A stretch of DNA of 64,000 nt from Chitinophaga silvatica (GCF_003419895.1 NZ_QPMM01000002.1:558001-622000); one strand, 5' to 3'. Positions 16,762 through 27,001 are shown, counted from the first letter of the stretch. Notes: generated from the letters alone by a model not told the origin. Program-made: numbers and translations.

Positions 16762-17583
16762 GTGAAAAAATTATACATTATCATTTTGCTAGTATTGGTT
16801 TTCGGTGGTTTATCTGCTCAAACTACCAATAGCAACGCTCAGAATAAGAAGGCAGAGAAAGAGCAGCGTAAGCTAAAACGGATTTCAATTTTCAAGGAAC
16901 AGGAAGAGGGAGAAAATGTATTTCAACGGGATTTTTCACTGGGGGGTAGGTTAAATACAGATGGATGGTCTGGTTTTCTGGAATTCGGATATCGTAAAAG
17001 CAGGAAAATTGTTAATTACTTCCAATTTGAGTTTTCTGAGAAGAAAAGTAATAAGGAAGTAAAGACAAACAACGCCTTCGCCTTTACTCAACGCCCTTTT
17101 ATCTTCGGTAAGCAAAATAATTTTTATCAAGCCAAGCTGGGGGTAGGGCAACGCTATCTTATTGGAGGCAAAGGCAATAAGAATGGAGTAGAAGTAGATG
17201 CCATTTATTATGGAGGGCTTTCTCTTGGGTTGTTAAAACCCTATTATCTCAATGTTGAAGATGTAAATGGTAATAATACCGACATTAAATATACCAGCAA
17301 TCCTGATTTATTCCTGGCTGCCGATAAAATTAATGGGGCTGCAGGATTTGGAAAAGGATGGAGCGATATGAGTGTAGTTCCGGGCTTACATGCCAAATTG
17401 GGTATGCGTTTCGATTGGGCACATTTCAACGAAGTAGTAAGCGCCCTGGAAGTTGGTATGAATGCAGAACTATATACAAAAAAAATATATATAATGGTGC
17501 CGGATAACGGGGAAAAGGCTAAACAGTTCTTTTTCAATGGTTATGTAAGCATCCAATTCGGTAAGCGCTGGAATAAGAGATAA
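16762..17583 (+). CDS. Secreted protein, probably a small outer membrane beta-barrel
   Basis: This 273-residue protein has a GTG start. A signal peptide (MKKLYIIILLVLVFGGLSAQ) is followed by a basic segment (KKAEKEQRKLKRI), then alternating polar/aromatic strands (GWSGFLEFGYRKSRKIVNYF, AKLGVGQRYLIGG, IYYGGLSLGLLKPYYL). It ends with the strand GYVSIQFGKRWNKR, typical of outer membrane barrels. I do not recognise a named family. It precedes lipA by 36 nt with no terminator between, so they may share a transcript, although no functional link is apparent. Confidence 0.75.
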   Translation: MKKLYIIILLVLVFGGLSAQTTNSNAQNKKAEKEQRKLKRISIFKEQEEGENVFQRDFSLGGRLNTDGWSGFLEFGYRKSRKIVNYFQFEFSEKKSNKEVKTNNAFAFTQRPFIFGKQNNFYQAKLGVGQRYLIGGKGNKNGVEVDAIYYGGLSLGLLKPYYLNVEDVNGNNTDIKYTSNPDLFLAADKINGAAGFGKGWSDMSVVPGLHAKLGMRFDWAHFNEVVSALEVGMNAELYTKKIYIMVPDNGEKAKQFFFNGYVSIQFGKRWNKR

Positions 17584-17619
17584 GTATTACCTTTGTTTTT
17601 CTAAAGAAAGGAATAAGCG

Positions 17620-18516
17620 ATGCAAGAACTACCCGTAATAGCTGCCGAACCGGCTACAACAAGAGTAAAAAAGCCAGACTGGCTTCGCGTTAAATTACCT
17701 ATAGGCGAAAACTACAAACAGGTTCGTAACCTGGTAGATACCCATAAATTACATACCATCTGCGAAAGCGGCAATTGCCCTAATATGGGTGAATGCTGGG
17801 GCGCCGGTACTGCAACCTTTATGATTCTGGGTAATATTTGTACCCGTAGCTGTGGCTTCTGCGCCGTTGCTACAGGTCGCCCGGCTCCTGTAGATTTTGA
17901 TGAGCCTCAGCGTGTTGCTGAAGCTATCTATCTCATGAAGGTTAAACATGCTGTAATCACCTCTGTAGATCGCGATGAGATAAAAGATGGAGGATCTATC
18001 ATCTGGGCAAATACCATTAATGCAGTAAGGGCGCTAAACCCTGAAACAACTATGGAAACGCTGATTCCTGATTTTCGCGGTATCTGGGAAAATCTCCAAA
18101 GAATCATTGATGTTGCTCCGGAAATCGTTTCCCATAACCTGGAAACAGTAGAACGCCTTACCAAACAAGTAAGAATTCAAGCCAAATACCATCGTAGCCT
18201 CGAAGTAATCCGCCGTCTTAAAGATGGTGGAATGCGCACCAAAAGCGGTATTATGCTGGGCCTTGGCGAAACAAAAGAAGAAGTAGTGCAGGCAATGCAG
18301 GATTTGTATGATAATGGATGCGATGTGGTAACATTGGGCCAATATCTGCAACCTACTCCTAAGCACCTGCCAGTAGCTCGCTTCGTTCATCCTGATGAAT
18401 TTGCAGAATTAAGAGAAATCGGATACAATATTGGTTTAGATTACGTTGAGTCTGGCCCGTTAGTTAGATCCTCTTACCATGCAGAAAAGCATATTTTCAG
18501 CGGTCGGAATAAATGA
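17620..18516 (+). CDS. lipA: Lipoyl synthase
   Basis: This 298-residue radical SAM enzyme inserts two sulfurs into octanoyl-protein to make lipoyl cofactor for 2-oxoacid dehydrogenases. The auxiliary cluster motif [12 protein letters not shown] (48-59) and the radical SAM motif CTRSCGFC (Cys74, 78, 81) are intact, and the conserved [10 protein letters not shown] sits at the C-terminus. Length is standard. A terminator follows closely. Confidence 0.98.
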   Translation: MQELPVIAAEPATTRVKKPDWLRVKLPIGENYKQVRNLVDTHKLHTICESGNCPNMGECWGAGTATFMILGNICTRSCGFCAVATGRPAPVDFDEPQRVAEAIYLMKVKHAVITSVDRDEIKDGGSIIWANTINAVRALNPETTMETLIPDFRGIWENLQRIIDVAPEIVSHNLETVERLTKQVRIQAKYHRSLEVIRRLKDGGMRTKSGIMLGLGETKEEVVQAMQDLYDNGCDVVTLGQYLQPTPKHLPVARFVHPDEFAELREIGYNIGLDYVESGPLVRSSYHAEKHIFSGRNK

Positions 18517-18546
18517 TGACCGGTCCTTAATTTCATGTAATTGTTA

Positions 18547-18573
18547 AAATCCATCCGAAAGGGTGGATTTTTG
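18547..18573 (+). terminator. Terminator after lipA
   Basis: AAATCCATCC / GGGTGGATTT forms a 10-bp stem with a GAAA loop and a T-rich tail. Confidence 0.82.
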
Positions 18574-18915
18574 TTTGTATAACACTATCTTAGCGCCCGA
18601 ATTCATTTTACCTGACAACAGTTTGTTGTTTAACCTACTACTTCTCTGTTATCGTGTTTCAATAACCTGAAACTTTTTGGAATTGTGAAGCCCTGGTTTC
18701 AGTAAATTTTAACGTACAACAATCCATCAACCTGCCTGTTTGCTGTTGCGATTACGGCCTAACATGTTTTATGCAGTAATAAAAATTTGCTGGGCCCGTA
18801 GGCCTACAAAAAGAAAAATTAATGCTATGCTACTTGAATAAGCCAGCTTCTTCATTGGTATCCCATTATTTTTCTTCGATTGGAATTATGAAGTATTGAA
18901 TGTCAAAAGCCTTTT
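18574..18915. other. 342-nt intergenic region upstream of the efflux operon
   Basis: No convincing gene or exact TAnnTTTG promoter is visible. Small inverted repeats occur (ACAACAGTTTGTTGT near 18617; CTGAAAC/GTTTCAG at about 18669-18704). It probably holds the regulatory region of the RND operon, but I cannot name an operator. Confidence 0.4.
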
Positions 18916-20250
18916 ATGAAAAGAGCATTTTATTTGTTAGTTGTGTTATGTGGGTTATCTATTTCCCCACACCTTTTTGCACAGCAATCTTCGGACTCTC
19001 TGCTAGTAAATGCCACGCTTGAGGATTGCCTCCGCTATGCCATTGCTCATCAGCCGATCCTCCGACAATCACTGATCGATGAATCGATCACCGATCATAA
19101 TGTGAAAAGTAAATTGGCCGATTGGTACCCGCAGATTAACCTGGATGCTAATATTCAGCATTACCTGGAACTGCCTACCAGTATTTTCTCTGGAACTCCC
19201 AACAAAGTTGGAGTTTCCAATACGTCTAACGGTCAATTCTCCCTAAATCAAAATCTCTTTACCAGAGATTTATTACTGGCTTCCAAAACTGCAAAGGAAG
19301 TACGAAAACAAAGTCATCAGAATACTACCAGAAATCAAATCGACCTGGTGGCGGATGTTAGTAAAGCTTACTATGATGTGCTGCTTACTACCGAACAAAT
19401 TAAAGTTTTGGGTGAAGATATCGTACGCCTGGAAAGAAGTTTGCAGGATGCTAAAAATCAATATGCCAGCGGAGTTGTAGACAAAACTGATGCTAAACGC
19501 GCTGCTATTTCATTGAATAATGCAAAAGCCCAGCAGAAATCTGCCCGTGAATTACTCACTGCCAAACAAGCATTCCTGAAACAATTAATGGGGTATCCGG
19601 ATAATGCTCCTGATATTCCGCTTGTTCAGAGTACTAACCAAACCAATGCAGAAGTTTCTGGTGCCGATACATTGCTCGTTGCCGACTATAAAGGCCGGAT
19701 AGAATATCAATTACTGGAAACACAGCAGAGCCTGTTGGAAGCGAATCTTCGATATAACAAATGGAGCTTTCTTCCTACTGTATCAGCTTTCATGAACTAT
19801 TCATTTGTATATCAAAATGAACAGCTTAGTAAGCTATATAATGCTAATTATCCCAACTCCTTTCTGGGTGTGAAACTATCCATTCCCATCTTCCAGGGAG
19901 GTAAAAGAGTGCATAATATCAAAATGGCTGAACTACAGTTGCAAAGAAGCCAGTGGGATTTTGCAGCATTGAGAAGCCAGATCAATTCCCAATACGTGCA
20001 GGCAATGGCAGCTTATAAAAGTAACTATAACGACTATCTGACATTGAAAGACAATGTGGAGATGGCTAAAGAGGTATACAATACACTGCAATTGCAATAC
20101 AAGGAAGGTATTAAAACCTATCTGGATGTTTTGGTATCTGAAACAGAGCTACGCACCGCTCAGCTTAATTTCTACAATTCCATGTTTCAGGTATTATCCA
20201 GTAGGATAGATCTGCAGAAAGCATTAGGAACATTAACAACTAATTATTAA
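18916..20250 (+). CDS. TolC-family outer membrane efflux protein
   Basis: This 444-residue protein has a signal peptide (MKRAFYLLVVLCGLSISPHLFAQ) and two OEP repeats of long alpha-helices. These include LEDCLRYAIAHQPILRQSL at the start, DLVADVSKAYYDVLLTTEQIKVL, and LQLQYKEGIKTYLDVLVSE plus LRTAQLNFYNSM at the end. It forms the outer membrane duct of a tripartite pump. The periplasmic adaptor and RND pump follow in the same operon. Confidence 0.93.
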   Translation: MKRAFYLLVVLCGLSISPHLFAQQSSDSLLVNATLEDCLRYAIAHQPILRQSLIDESITDHNVKSKLADWYPQINLDANIQHYLELPTSIFSGTPNKVGVSNTSNGQFSLNQNLFTRDLLLASKTAKEVRKQSHQNTTRNQIDLVADVSKAYYDVLLTTEQIKVLGEDIVRLERSLQDAKNQYASGVVDKTDAKRAAISLNNAKAQQKSARELLTAKQAFLKQLMGYPDNAPDIPLVQSTNQTNAEVSGADTLLVADYKGRIEYQLLETQQSLLEANLRYNKWSFLPTVSAFMNYSFVYQNEQLSKLYNANYPNSFLGVKLSIPIFQGGKRVHNIKMAELQLQRSQWDFAALRSQINSQYVQAMAAYKSNYNDYLTLKDNVEMAKEVYNTLQLQYKEGIKTYLDVLVSETELRTAQLNFYNSMFQVLSSRIDLQKALGTLTTNY

Positions 20251-20268
20251 ATGGTAACCGGAACGGAT

Positions 20269-21393
20269 ATGAAAAAATTGAACAATATTGTCTTAATCAG
20301 TGCTACAAGTATGCTGGGATTTGCTGCCTGTAAAGGTCCTTCCCAGAAATTACCTCCGGTAATGCCTCCAACACCGGTAAATGTTACAGATGCTGTAGTG
20401 TCAACAGCCGTTTACTATGATAAATATCCGGCAACTGTAGTAGCATTAAACCAGGTGGAATTACGTTCTCAGGTTTCAGGATTTATTACCGGAATCTTCT
20501 TTAAAGAAGGGGAGATCGTACCAAAAGGAAAAGTATTATATGAGATAGATCGCCGTAAATACGAAGCTGCATACCTGCAGGCTCAGGCTAATGTTGCCAG
20601 TGCTAAAGCAAGTTATGAAAGAGCGAAGAAAGACGACGACAGATATCAGCGACTGGCAGAACAGGATGCAGTTGCCCGCCAGATTCTCGACAATGCAAAA
20701 GCTACGCTGGAAACTTCCCGTAGCCAACTTGCTGCTGCAGAAGCCAATCTGGCTGCCGTACGTACTGATCTCGATTACTCACTGATCAAGGCTCCATTCA
20801 CTGGCCGTATTGGTATTTCACAGGTGAAATTAGGTGCCCAGGTTAGTCCGGGTACTACCCTGTTAAATACTATCAGCAGTGAAAACCCCATCGGTGTGGA
20901 TTTCGTAATCAATGAAAATGAAATATCCCGATACGCAGCCTTACAGGGGAATACAGTTGACTCAACATTCCGGCTGCAATTATCCAACGGTTCTAACTAT
21001 GCACACAACGGTAAAATACTGGCAATAGACAGAGGTGTGGATAACCAGACGGCTACTATTAAAGTGCGTATAGAATTCAATAACCCGAACGATCAGTTAA
21101 AAGATGGAATGAGTGCCGTTTTAAGAGTGTTAAATGATCAATCCGGCGAACGTCTGATCATACCATATAAAGCCGTTTCAGAGCAGATGGGCGAATACTT
21201 CGTTTTTGTGGCGAAAGACTCAATCGCTACTCAACAGAAAGTACACCTGGGGCCTAAACTGGGCGACAGAATTGTGATCATGGAAGGCATTCAACAAGGT
21301 GATAAAGTGATCACAGAAGGGTTCCAGCGTTTGCGCGATAGCGGTAAAATTGTAATAGGAATGCCAGCTGCTCCAGGAGCAATGAAGAAATAG
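20269..21393 (+). CDS. RND efflux periplasmic adaptor (membrane fusion protein)
   Basis: This 374-residue lipoprotein has a signal ending GFAAC (Cys20 from the start chosen). It has the biotinyl-lipoyl-like hairpin split by a coiled coil (VELRSQVSGFITGIFFKEGE ... DYSLIKAPFTGRIGISQVKLG) and a C-terminal barrel (GDKVITEGFQRLRDSGKI). It bridges the TolC-type duct and the RND pump. An ATG at 20251 directly after the previous stop is in frame, but ATG 20269 (MKKLNN) gives a proper lipoprotein signal. Confidence 0.93.
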   Translation: MKKLNNIVLISATSMLGFAACKGPSQKLPPVMPPTPVNVTDAVVSTAVYYDKYPATVVALNQVELRSQVSGFITGIFFKEGEIVPKGKVLYEIDRRKYEAAYLQAQANVASAKASYERAKKDDDRYQRLAEQDAVARQILDNAKATLETSRSQLAAAEANLAAVRTDLDYSLIKAPFTGRIGISQVKLGAQVSPGTTLLNTISSENPIGVDFVINENEISRYAALQGNTVDSTFRLQLSNGSNYAHNGKILAIDRGVDNQTATIKVRIEFNNPNDQLKDGMSAVLRVLNDQSGERLIIPYKAVSEQMGEYFVFVAKDSIATQQKVHLGPKLGDRIVIMEGIQQGDKVITEGFQRLRDSGKIVIGMPAAPGAMKK

Positions 21394-21422
21394 TTTATCA
21401 GTAGAATCAACAGCACCGAATC

Positions 21423-24400
21423 ATGATTGCAGATACTTTTATAAAGCGACCCGTAACAGCAATAGTAATTTCTATTGTGCTGGTATTGGTGGGATTATTG
21501 GCGATGATGAACCTGGCCATTGGTCAGTATCCAGAAATCTCGCCCCCAACTGTGCAGGTAACCGGTACATATACCGGTGCTGATGCGCAAACAGTAGAAC
21601 AAACTGTAGCTACTCCGGTAGAAGTGCAGGTGAATGGTACTCCGGGTATGACCTACATCAGTACCAATAACACCAGTAGTGGCCAAATGAGCATGACGGT
21701 GAACTTTGAAGTAGGCACCGATATTAATATAGCTGCATTGGATGTGCAGAACCGCGTGGGAATTGCTCAGCCTACCCTGCCTCAGGAAGTACAGCGTTTA
21801 GGGTTGACCGTTAGAAAACGTAACCCTAGTATCCTGATGTTGGTGGCCATTTATTCACCGAAAGGAACACACGATATTACCTTCCTCGACAACTATACCA
21901 ACGTTTATGTTAAAGATGCATTGCTGAGAGCAAAAGGGGTAGGTGATATCTTTACAAGAGCTGATGACTTCAGTATGCGTATCTGGCTAAAACCTGATAA
22001 GCTGGCTGAAATGGGAGTAACAGCTGATGATATCCGCGCGGCACTCGCTGAGCAAAATGCTCAGATCACCGCAGGTTCCGTTGGTGCACCTCCACAACAA
22101 ACCGGTCAGACTTTTGAATACAACATTTTCACTAAAGGCCGTTTATCTACTCCTGAAGAATTCGGGAATATAGTAGTGAAAACCCGCCCTAATGATGGTG
22201 CTTTAGTTTATTTGAAAGATGTTGCCCGCATACAACTAGGTAAATTCAATTATGCAGGTAATAACTTCGTAGACGGAAAGCGTGCTTCCTATTTGCTCGT
22301 TTACCAGGCACCTGGTAGTAACGCAATTGAAACTGCCGCTAACGTAACTGCAGCGATGGAAGAATTGAAAAAGCAATTCCCGATTGATGTGGATTACAAC
22401 GTACCATTTGAATCAGTTTCCGTGGTAAAAGTTTCTATCGAAGAAGTGGTACATACCCTGGTAGAAGCTCTGATACTGGTAGTAATTGTGGTATTCCTCT
22501 TCCTGCAAAGCTGGAGAGCAACCTTAATCCCGGTATTGGCTATTCCAGTGTCGATTATTGCAACGTTTATATTCTTTATACCACTTGGCTTTACCATCAA
22601 TACACTTACCCTATTCGGTTTCGTACTGGCTATTGGTATTGTGGTGGATGATGCCATTGTGGTGGTGGAAGCAGTGCAGCATAATATCGACCACGAAAAG
22701 ATGACACCGCGGGATGCAACAGCACAGGCAATGAAAGAGATTTCAGGGCCGGTTATCGCCATTGCATTGATTCTGGCGGCGGTATTCGTACCGGTAGGAT
22801 TTATCCCGGGAATCGTAGGTCGACTTTATCAACAGTTTGCTATCACTATTGCAATCTCCGTAATGATTTCGGCTTTTGTGGCATTGTCACTTACGCCTGC
22901 ATTGTGTATCCTGTTGCTAAAACCAATGCACCTGGATAAGGATTCAAAAGGTTTGAATAAATTCTTCTTTAAATTCAACAGATGGTTTGGCCATACTACT
23001 TCCCGCTATTCTATGGGAGTAAAGAAAACCATTAAATACGGCCGCTATGCCATCATCTTACTGCTTTGCATTTGCGTAGGTACTTTGATGTTATTTAAGG
23101 CTAAACCAACAGGATTTATTCCAACAGAAGATGAAGGCCGACTGATCATCACATTTGATTTGCCTGAATCATCCTCCACAGAACGTACTGTTGCTGTGAT
23201 GAAGGAAATGATGAAAGACCTGGATGCACTACCCGGAATCAATCACTATGCTGCATTAGGTGGATTAAATGCTGTAAACTTTGCTACCAAGGCCAATAGT
23301 GGCACTATCTTCTGTTCGCTGAAACCATGGTCCGAAAGAAAGGCCGATTCGTTGCAGATATTTGGAATGGTTGAAGCTGTGAAGAAGAAGTTCAGCAAAT
23401 ATAAAGAAGCTAATGTGGTAGTAATTCCTCCTCCGGCTATTCCTGGTTTAGGGCAAACTGCTGGTTTCTCCTTTGTATTACAGCAAAGAGGAGCCGGGGA
23501 TATCAAGGAGTTTGAAAAGGTATTACAACAATTCCTTGCGGCAGTGCGGAACAGAAAGGAAATTGCCCAGGCATTCTCCTTCTTTACAGCGCGTACGCCA
23601 GGGTATCAGTTGGATATCGACAGAGAGAAGGCAAAGAAGATGGGAGTTAAAATTTCTGATATCGCGTCTGCCCTGCAAACATATATGGGTAGTGCCTATA
23701 TCAATGACTTCACGATCTATGGCCGAAACTTCCGTGTGGTTACACAGGCCGATTCTACCTATCGGGGTGATATCAAAAATCTGAGCCAGCTTTTTGTACG
23801 TAATGCAGCAGGCACAATGGTGCCACTTAGTGCACTTACATCCTATAAGGTAATTGAAAGTGCACCGGTAATTTCTCACTATAACTTGTTCCGTTCGGCT
23901 GAGGTAAATGGTAACCCGGCGCCAGGGTTTAGTAGTGGAGATGCTATCACTGCGTTGAAAGAAGTAGCTGCACAAACTTTACCTGCAGGATATGGATATG
24001 AGTTCTCGGGCTTAAGCCGTGAAGAGATTTTATCAGGTTCCAAGACTGTATATATCTTCACCTTGTCTATTATCTTCGTATTCCTCTTCCTGGCTGCATT
24101 ATATGAGAGCTGGTCGGTTCCGTTCTCTGTATTGCTGGCGGTTCCTATCGGAGCATTTGGTGCAATCACTGTATTAACTTTCCTGCCGAAATTGAGCAAC
24201 AACGTATATGCACAAATCGGTTTGATTACCTTGATCGGTCTATCGGCCAAAAACGCTATCCTGATTGTGGAATTTGCTAAAGAAAGGGTAGATAGAGGTA
24301 TGGACCTGGTAACAGCAGCGGTTGAGGCGGCGAAGTTGCGTTTACGTCCGATTATCATGACCTCTTTGGCCTTCCTGTTAGGTATTCTGCCACTGGTATT

Positions 24401-24605
24401 CTCATCGGGTGCGGGTGCTGAAGCTCGTAAGACAATGGGATGGACTGTATTAGGCGGTATGTTTACAGCAACTTTCCTGGCAATATTTATCGTACCGGTC
24501 TTGTATGTAGTAATTACACGCCTGGCTTATGGTAAAGAGAAGTTAAGGAAGATGAAGGAAACATATGGAGCAGTACCGGAGCATGATATTCAGGGCAAAT
24601 TATAA
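21423..24605 (+). CDS. RND multidrug efflux pump, AcrB/HAE1 family
   Basis: This 1060-residue inner membrane transporter exports hydrophobic compounds using proton motive force. TM1 starts at MIADTFIKRPVTAIVISIVLVLVGLLAM. The porter motif GQYPEISPPTVQVTGTYTGA, the TM4 proton-relay DD in GIVVDDAIVVVE, and the second-half repeat (YESWSVPFSVLLAVPIGAFGA, GLSAKNAILIVEFA) are all present. Its length and the duplication of two 6-TM halves fit HAE1 pumps. It is the last gene of the operon and is followed by a terminator. Confidence 0.97.
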   Translation: MIADTFIKRPVTAIVISIVLVLVGLLAMMNLAIGQYPEISPPTVQVTGTYTGADAQTVEQTVATPVEVQVNGTPGMTYISTNNTSSGQMSMTVNFEVGTDINIAALDVQNRVGIAQPTLPQEVQRLGLTVRKRNPSILMLVAIYSPKGTHDITFLDNYTNVYVKDALLRAKGVGDIFTRADDFSMRIWLKPDKLAEMGVTADDIRAALAEQNAQITAGSVGAPPQQTGQTFEYNIFTKGRLSTPEEFGNIVVKTRPNDGALVYLKDVARIQLGKFNYAGNNFVDGKRASYLLVYQAPGSNAIETAANVTAAMEELKKQFPIDVDYNVPFESVSVVKVSIEEVVHTLVEALILVVIVVFLFLQSWRATLIPVLAIPVSIIATFIFFIPLGFTINTLTLFGFVLAIGIVVDDAIVVVEAVQHNIDHEKMTPRDATAQAMKEISGPVIAIALILAAVFVPVGFIPGIVGRLYQQFAITIAISVMISAFVALSLTPALCILLLKPMHLDKDSKGLNKFFFKFNRWFGHTTSRYSMGVKKTIKYGRYAIILLLCICVGTLMLFKAKPTGFIPTEDEGRLIITFDLPESSSTERTVAVMKEMMKDLDALPGINHYAALGGLNAVNFATKANSGTIFCSLKPWSERKADSLQIFGMVEAVKKKFSKYKEANVVVIPPPAIPGLGQTAGFSFVLQQRGAGDIKEFEKVLQQFLAAVRNRKEIAQAFSFFTARTPGYQLDIDREKAKKMGVKISDIASALQTYMGSAYINDFTIYGRNFRVVTQADSTYRGDIKNLSQLFVRNAAGTMVPLSALTSYKVIESAPVISHYNLFRSAEVNGNPAPGFSSGDAITALKEVAAQTLPAGYGYEFSGLSREEILSGSKTVYIFTLSIIFVFLFLAALYESWSVPFSVLLAVPIGAFGAITVLTFLPKLSNNVYAQIGLITLIGLSAKNAILIVEFAKERVDRGMDLVTAAVEAAKLRLRPIIMTSLAFLLGILPLVFSSGAGAEARKTMGWTVLGGMFTATFLAIFIVPVLYVVITRLAYGKEKLRKMKETYGAVPEHDIQGKL

Positions 24606-24637
24606 CTACATTTTTAGGGTTTATATTGTACACAGAG

Positions 24638-24670
24638 AGGCGTTGCACAAGGCAACGCCTTCTTTGTTTT
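24638..24670 (+). terminator. Terminator of the RND efflux operon
   Basis: AGGCGTTGC / GCAACGCCT, a 9-bp stem with a 5-nt loop, followed by TCTTTGTTTTT. Confidence 0.85.
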
Positions 24671-24784
24671 TATTGTATAAACAACTTGTTTTTATGCTTT
24701 ATCCGTGCATTGGATTAAATTAAAAATGACTATTCCTTAAGTTGCTAATCATAATTACTTAATCATCTCATATACACGAAATAA

Positions 24785-24815
24785 ATGAGCCGATTAAACA
24801 AGTTAATCGGCTCAT
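24785..24815. terminator. 13-bp hairpin, probable terminator of the LamG lipoprotein gene
   Basis: ATGAGCCGATTAA and its exact complement flank a 5-nt loop, 85 nt beyond the stop of the minus-strand gene. T-content after the stem on the minus strand is modest. Confidence 0.55.
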
Positions 24816-24900
24816 AATAATCAATATTTCTATTAAAAATACCACATTACATATTCAGTCATCTAAAGAATGATTAAATATGAATAAAAGCATTTCATCA

Positions 24901-26343
24901 TTAATTTAAAGCACTATACAGTTGTTGAATTTCAGTTGCAGTTAAAGCTCTGTTATAGATGCGAATATCGTCTAATGTTCCTTGCCAGAAATATCCATTT
25001 GTTGGCATTGCAGGATCATCTCTACCAATGAATAATTTGGTTGTTGGAGCATTTGCAGGAGGAACACCATTGGATACTGTATCAAGTACTCCATCAACAT
25101 AAATAGTCACTTGCTGGGAGGCATAGTTATAGGTACAAGAAACCATGTGCCAACTATTCAAGGCCACTACTTTTGTACCATGAGCATTAACAGATCCACC
25201 GCCAGCACCCATAAACACAGCACCGGTAGGAGCAGAAATCTGTCCATTAATCGATAAGCCAATACCAACAGGGAGATCGTTGCGTTTTGCTAAAATATCT
25301 GAACCTGAAGATGCATTGTAGTTTTCCATCTTTACCCAGGCACTAAGAGTATAACTAGTATTGGTTAATCTAATATCTGCCTGATCTTCTACAGAAATAT
25401 AGCTGTTTGTACCATTGAAATAATAAGCGCCTTTGGTTCTGCCAAATCTGTCGGCTGTTAAGGAAGTATTATAAGAAGTTCCAGTATGCCCATTTCCGGT
25501 AATGTCATTTGCCAGTGCACTGCTATCCAGTGGCCAGTGTGCAATTAAGCCCGGGATTGGAGCTGCAGTTTGTTGATACAGGGCCAGAATTTCAGTAGCA
25601 GTCAGAGCTTTCTTATAAATTCGGATATCATCCAATGCGCCTTGCCAGAAATATCCGTTTGTTGGCATTGCAGGATCATCTCTACCAATGAATAATTTGC
25701 TTGTTGGAGCATTTGCCGGAGGAACACCATCAGAAACTGTATCAAGTATTCCATCAACATAAATCCTCACTTGCTGGGTTGTATAGTTATAGGTACAAGA
25801 AACCATGTGCCAACTATTCAAGGTCACTACTTTTGTACCATGAGCATTAACAGATCCACCACCTGCGCCCATAAACACAGCACCAGTGGGAGAGGAAATC
25901 TGTCCATTGATCGACAAACCAATGCCTACAGGCAGATCGTTGCGTTTTGCTAAAATATCAGAACCTGAAGATGTATTGTAGTTTTCCAATTTTACCCATG
26001 CACTCAGTGTATAACTGGTGTTGGTTAATCTAATATCTGCCTGATCTTCTACAGAAATATAGCTGTTTGTACCATTGAAATAATAGGCACCTTTGGTTCT
26101 GCCAAATCTGTCAGTAGTTAAGGTGGTATTAAAAGATGTACCATTATGGCCTTTTCCGGTAGCATCAGTTGCCAGAGCACTACTATCAAGCGGCCAATAA
26201 GCAATTAGGCTGTCCGTCAATAAATTGGAAGGCTCATCAATGGGTTTGTTTATACTAATTGGTTCGGTTCTTTCACAGGCAAACATTGACAATATTATCG
26301 CACTGATAAGGGATAATTTTCCTAGAGTTTTTGGTAAAAGCAT
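24901..26343 (-). CDS. Lipoprotein with two near-identical LamG/concanavalin-like domains
   Basis: This 480-residue protein has a lipoprotein signal ending SMFAC (Cys23). Two LamG-type jelly-roll domains follow, at residues 46-258 and 266-478. Each starts with LIAxWPLDSSALA and includes GAYYFNGTNSYISVEDQADI, TLSAWVK, NSWHMVSCTYNY, IYVDG, and FIGRDDPAMP to WQG.LDDIRIY. Such domains bind carbohydrates or proteins at the cell surface. No catalytic domain is present, so an adhesin or carbohydrate-binding role is likely but inferred. The duplication is almost exact, with a 660-nt period. Confidence 0.85.
   Translation of the reverse strand: MLLPKTLGKLSLISAIILSMFACERTEPISINKPIDEPSNLLTDSLIAYWPLDSSALATDATGKGHNGTSFNTTLTTDRFGRTKGAYYFNGTNSYISVEDQADIRLTNTSYTLSAWVKLENYNTSSGSDILAKRNDLPVGIGLSINGQISSPTGAVFMGAGGGSVNAHGTKVVTLNSWHMVSCTYNYTTQQVRIYVDGILDTVSDGVPPANAPTSKLFIGRDDPAMPTNGYFWQGALDDIRIYKKALTATEILALYQQTAAPIPGLIAHWPLDSSALANDITGNGHTGTSYNTSLTADRFGRTKGAYYFNGTNSYISVEDQADIRLTNTSYTLSAWVKMENYNASSGSDILAKRNDLPVGIGLSINGQISAPTGAVFMGAGGGSVNAHGTKVVALNSWHMVSCTYNYASQQVTIYVDGVLDTVSNGVPPANAPTTKLFIGRDDPAMPTNGYFWQGTLDDIRIYNRALTATEIQQLYSALN
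24910..26208 (-). repeat. Tandem duplication of a 639-nt LamG-coding unit
   Basis: Copies at 25570-26208 and 24910-25548 are in register at a 660-nt period. Long stretches are identical at DNA level, for example around 25155-25200 and 25815-25860. They lie inside one reading frame, and many differences are silent or conservative. Confidence 0.85.
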
Positions 26344-26532
26344 AGCTAATAATTATATTTTAATGAGATGTATGACTTTTGGTTTAAAGGGATAACTAAA
26401 TCTTAAATACTAAACAAGATTACTTTATAGGTTAGATTTATAAGGATACAAACATCCACAGATACAAAACTAATAGATTTTATATAGAATAAAAACAATT
26501 TTTTATATATGATAACTTTATGAAACAAAGCC

Positions 26533-26922
26533 TCACAATACATCAGACTTAACCCTATTTCCATCTTTATCAAAATGCTGTGTTAATTGCCATTCAGTAT
26601 TTCCAACAATATACATGGTTCCGCAAACAACCGCCCCAACGGTAATATAAAAGAACCAATCGGTTTGGCGCTCATAAACGAGTGCACATATTACTCCAAT
26701 AAGTATTAAGATGGCACCAATTCTTAAGGAAGTATATGCTGCATATTCATTCGCAGCATGCCACATATCCAAATTGCGTGTAGATAAGAAGCTTCGGTAT
26801 CCATACCAGGAACGGGTGCTTTTGGGAGGGAAACGATGTATTAAAAAGCCCATGAGCACAAACAATAATCCGAATAAAATACCTGCGTTAAAGAAGGTAC
26901 TATGGAGTATACGCCACCACAT
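26533..26922 (-). CDS. SdpI-family membrane protein
   Basis: This 129-residue protein has three hydrophobic segments (FNAGILFGLLFVLMGFLI, IGAILILIGVICALVY, FFYITVGAVVCGTMYIVG). Between the first two is the SdpI/YhfL-type motif WYGYRSFLSTRNLDMWHAANEYAA. In Bacillus, SdpI gives immunity to the SdpC toxin; most homologues are uncharacterised small membrane proteins. No toxin-like gene is adjacent, so an immunity role is unsupported here. It is probably co-oriented but separate from the AsmA-like gene. Confidence 0.75.
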   Translation of the reverse strand: MWWRILHSTFFNAGILFGLLFVLMGFLIHRFPPKSTRSWYGYRSFLSTRNLDMWHAANEYAAYTSLRIGAILILIGVICALVYERQTDWFFYITVGAVVCGTMYIVGNTEWQLTQHFDKDGNRVKSDVL

Positions 26923-26949
26923 ATAACGGGGTTTTCTTTAAGTTACTGA

Positions 26950-26989
26950 AAAAAAATGAAAGAGGGAAGGTTGATGGCCACCTTCCCTC
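26950..26989 (-). terminator. Terminator after the AsmA-like gene
   Basis: GAGGGAAGGT / ACCTTCCCTC forms a 10-bp stem with an 8-nt loop. On the minus strand it is followed by TTTCATTTTTTT. Confidence 0.82.
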
Positions 26990-27001
26990 GTATATTTCAG
27001 T

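Noticed and set aside
18916..24605. Heavy-metal (CusA/CzcA) type RND pump
   Set aside because: The pump has the HAE1-type sequence (GQYPEISPPTVQV, GIVVDDAIVVVE) rather than metal-pump signatures, so a multidrug type is more likely.
26533..26922. Toxin-immunity pair involving the SdpI-like protein
   Set aside because: No SdpC-like or other toxin gene is adjacent; SdpI homologues are common without toxins.
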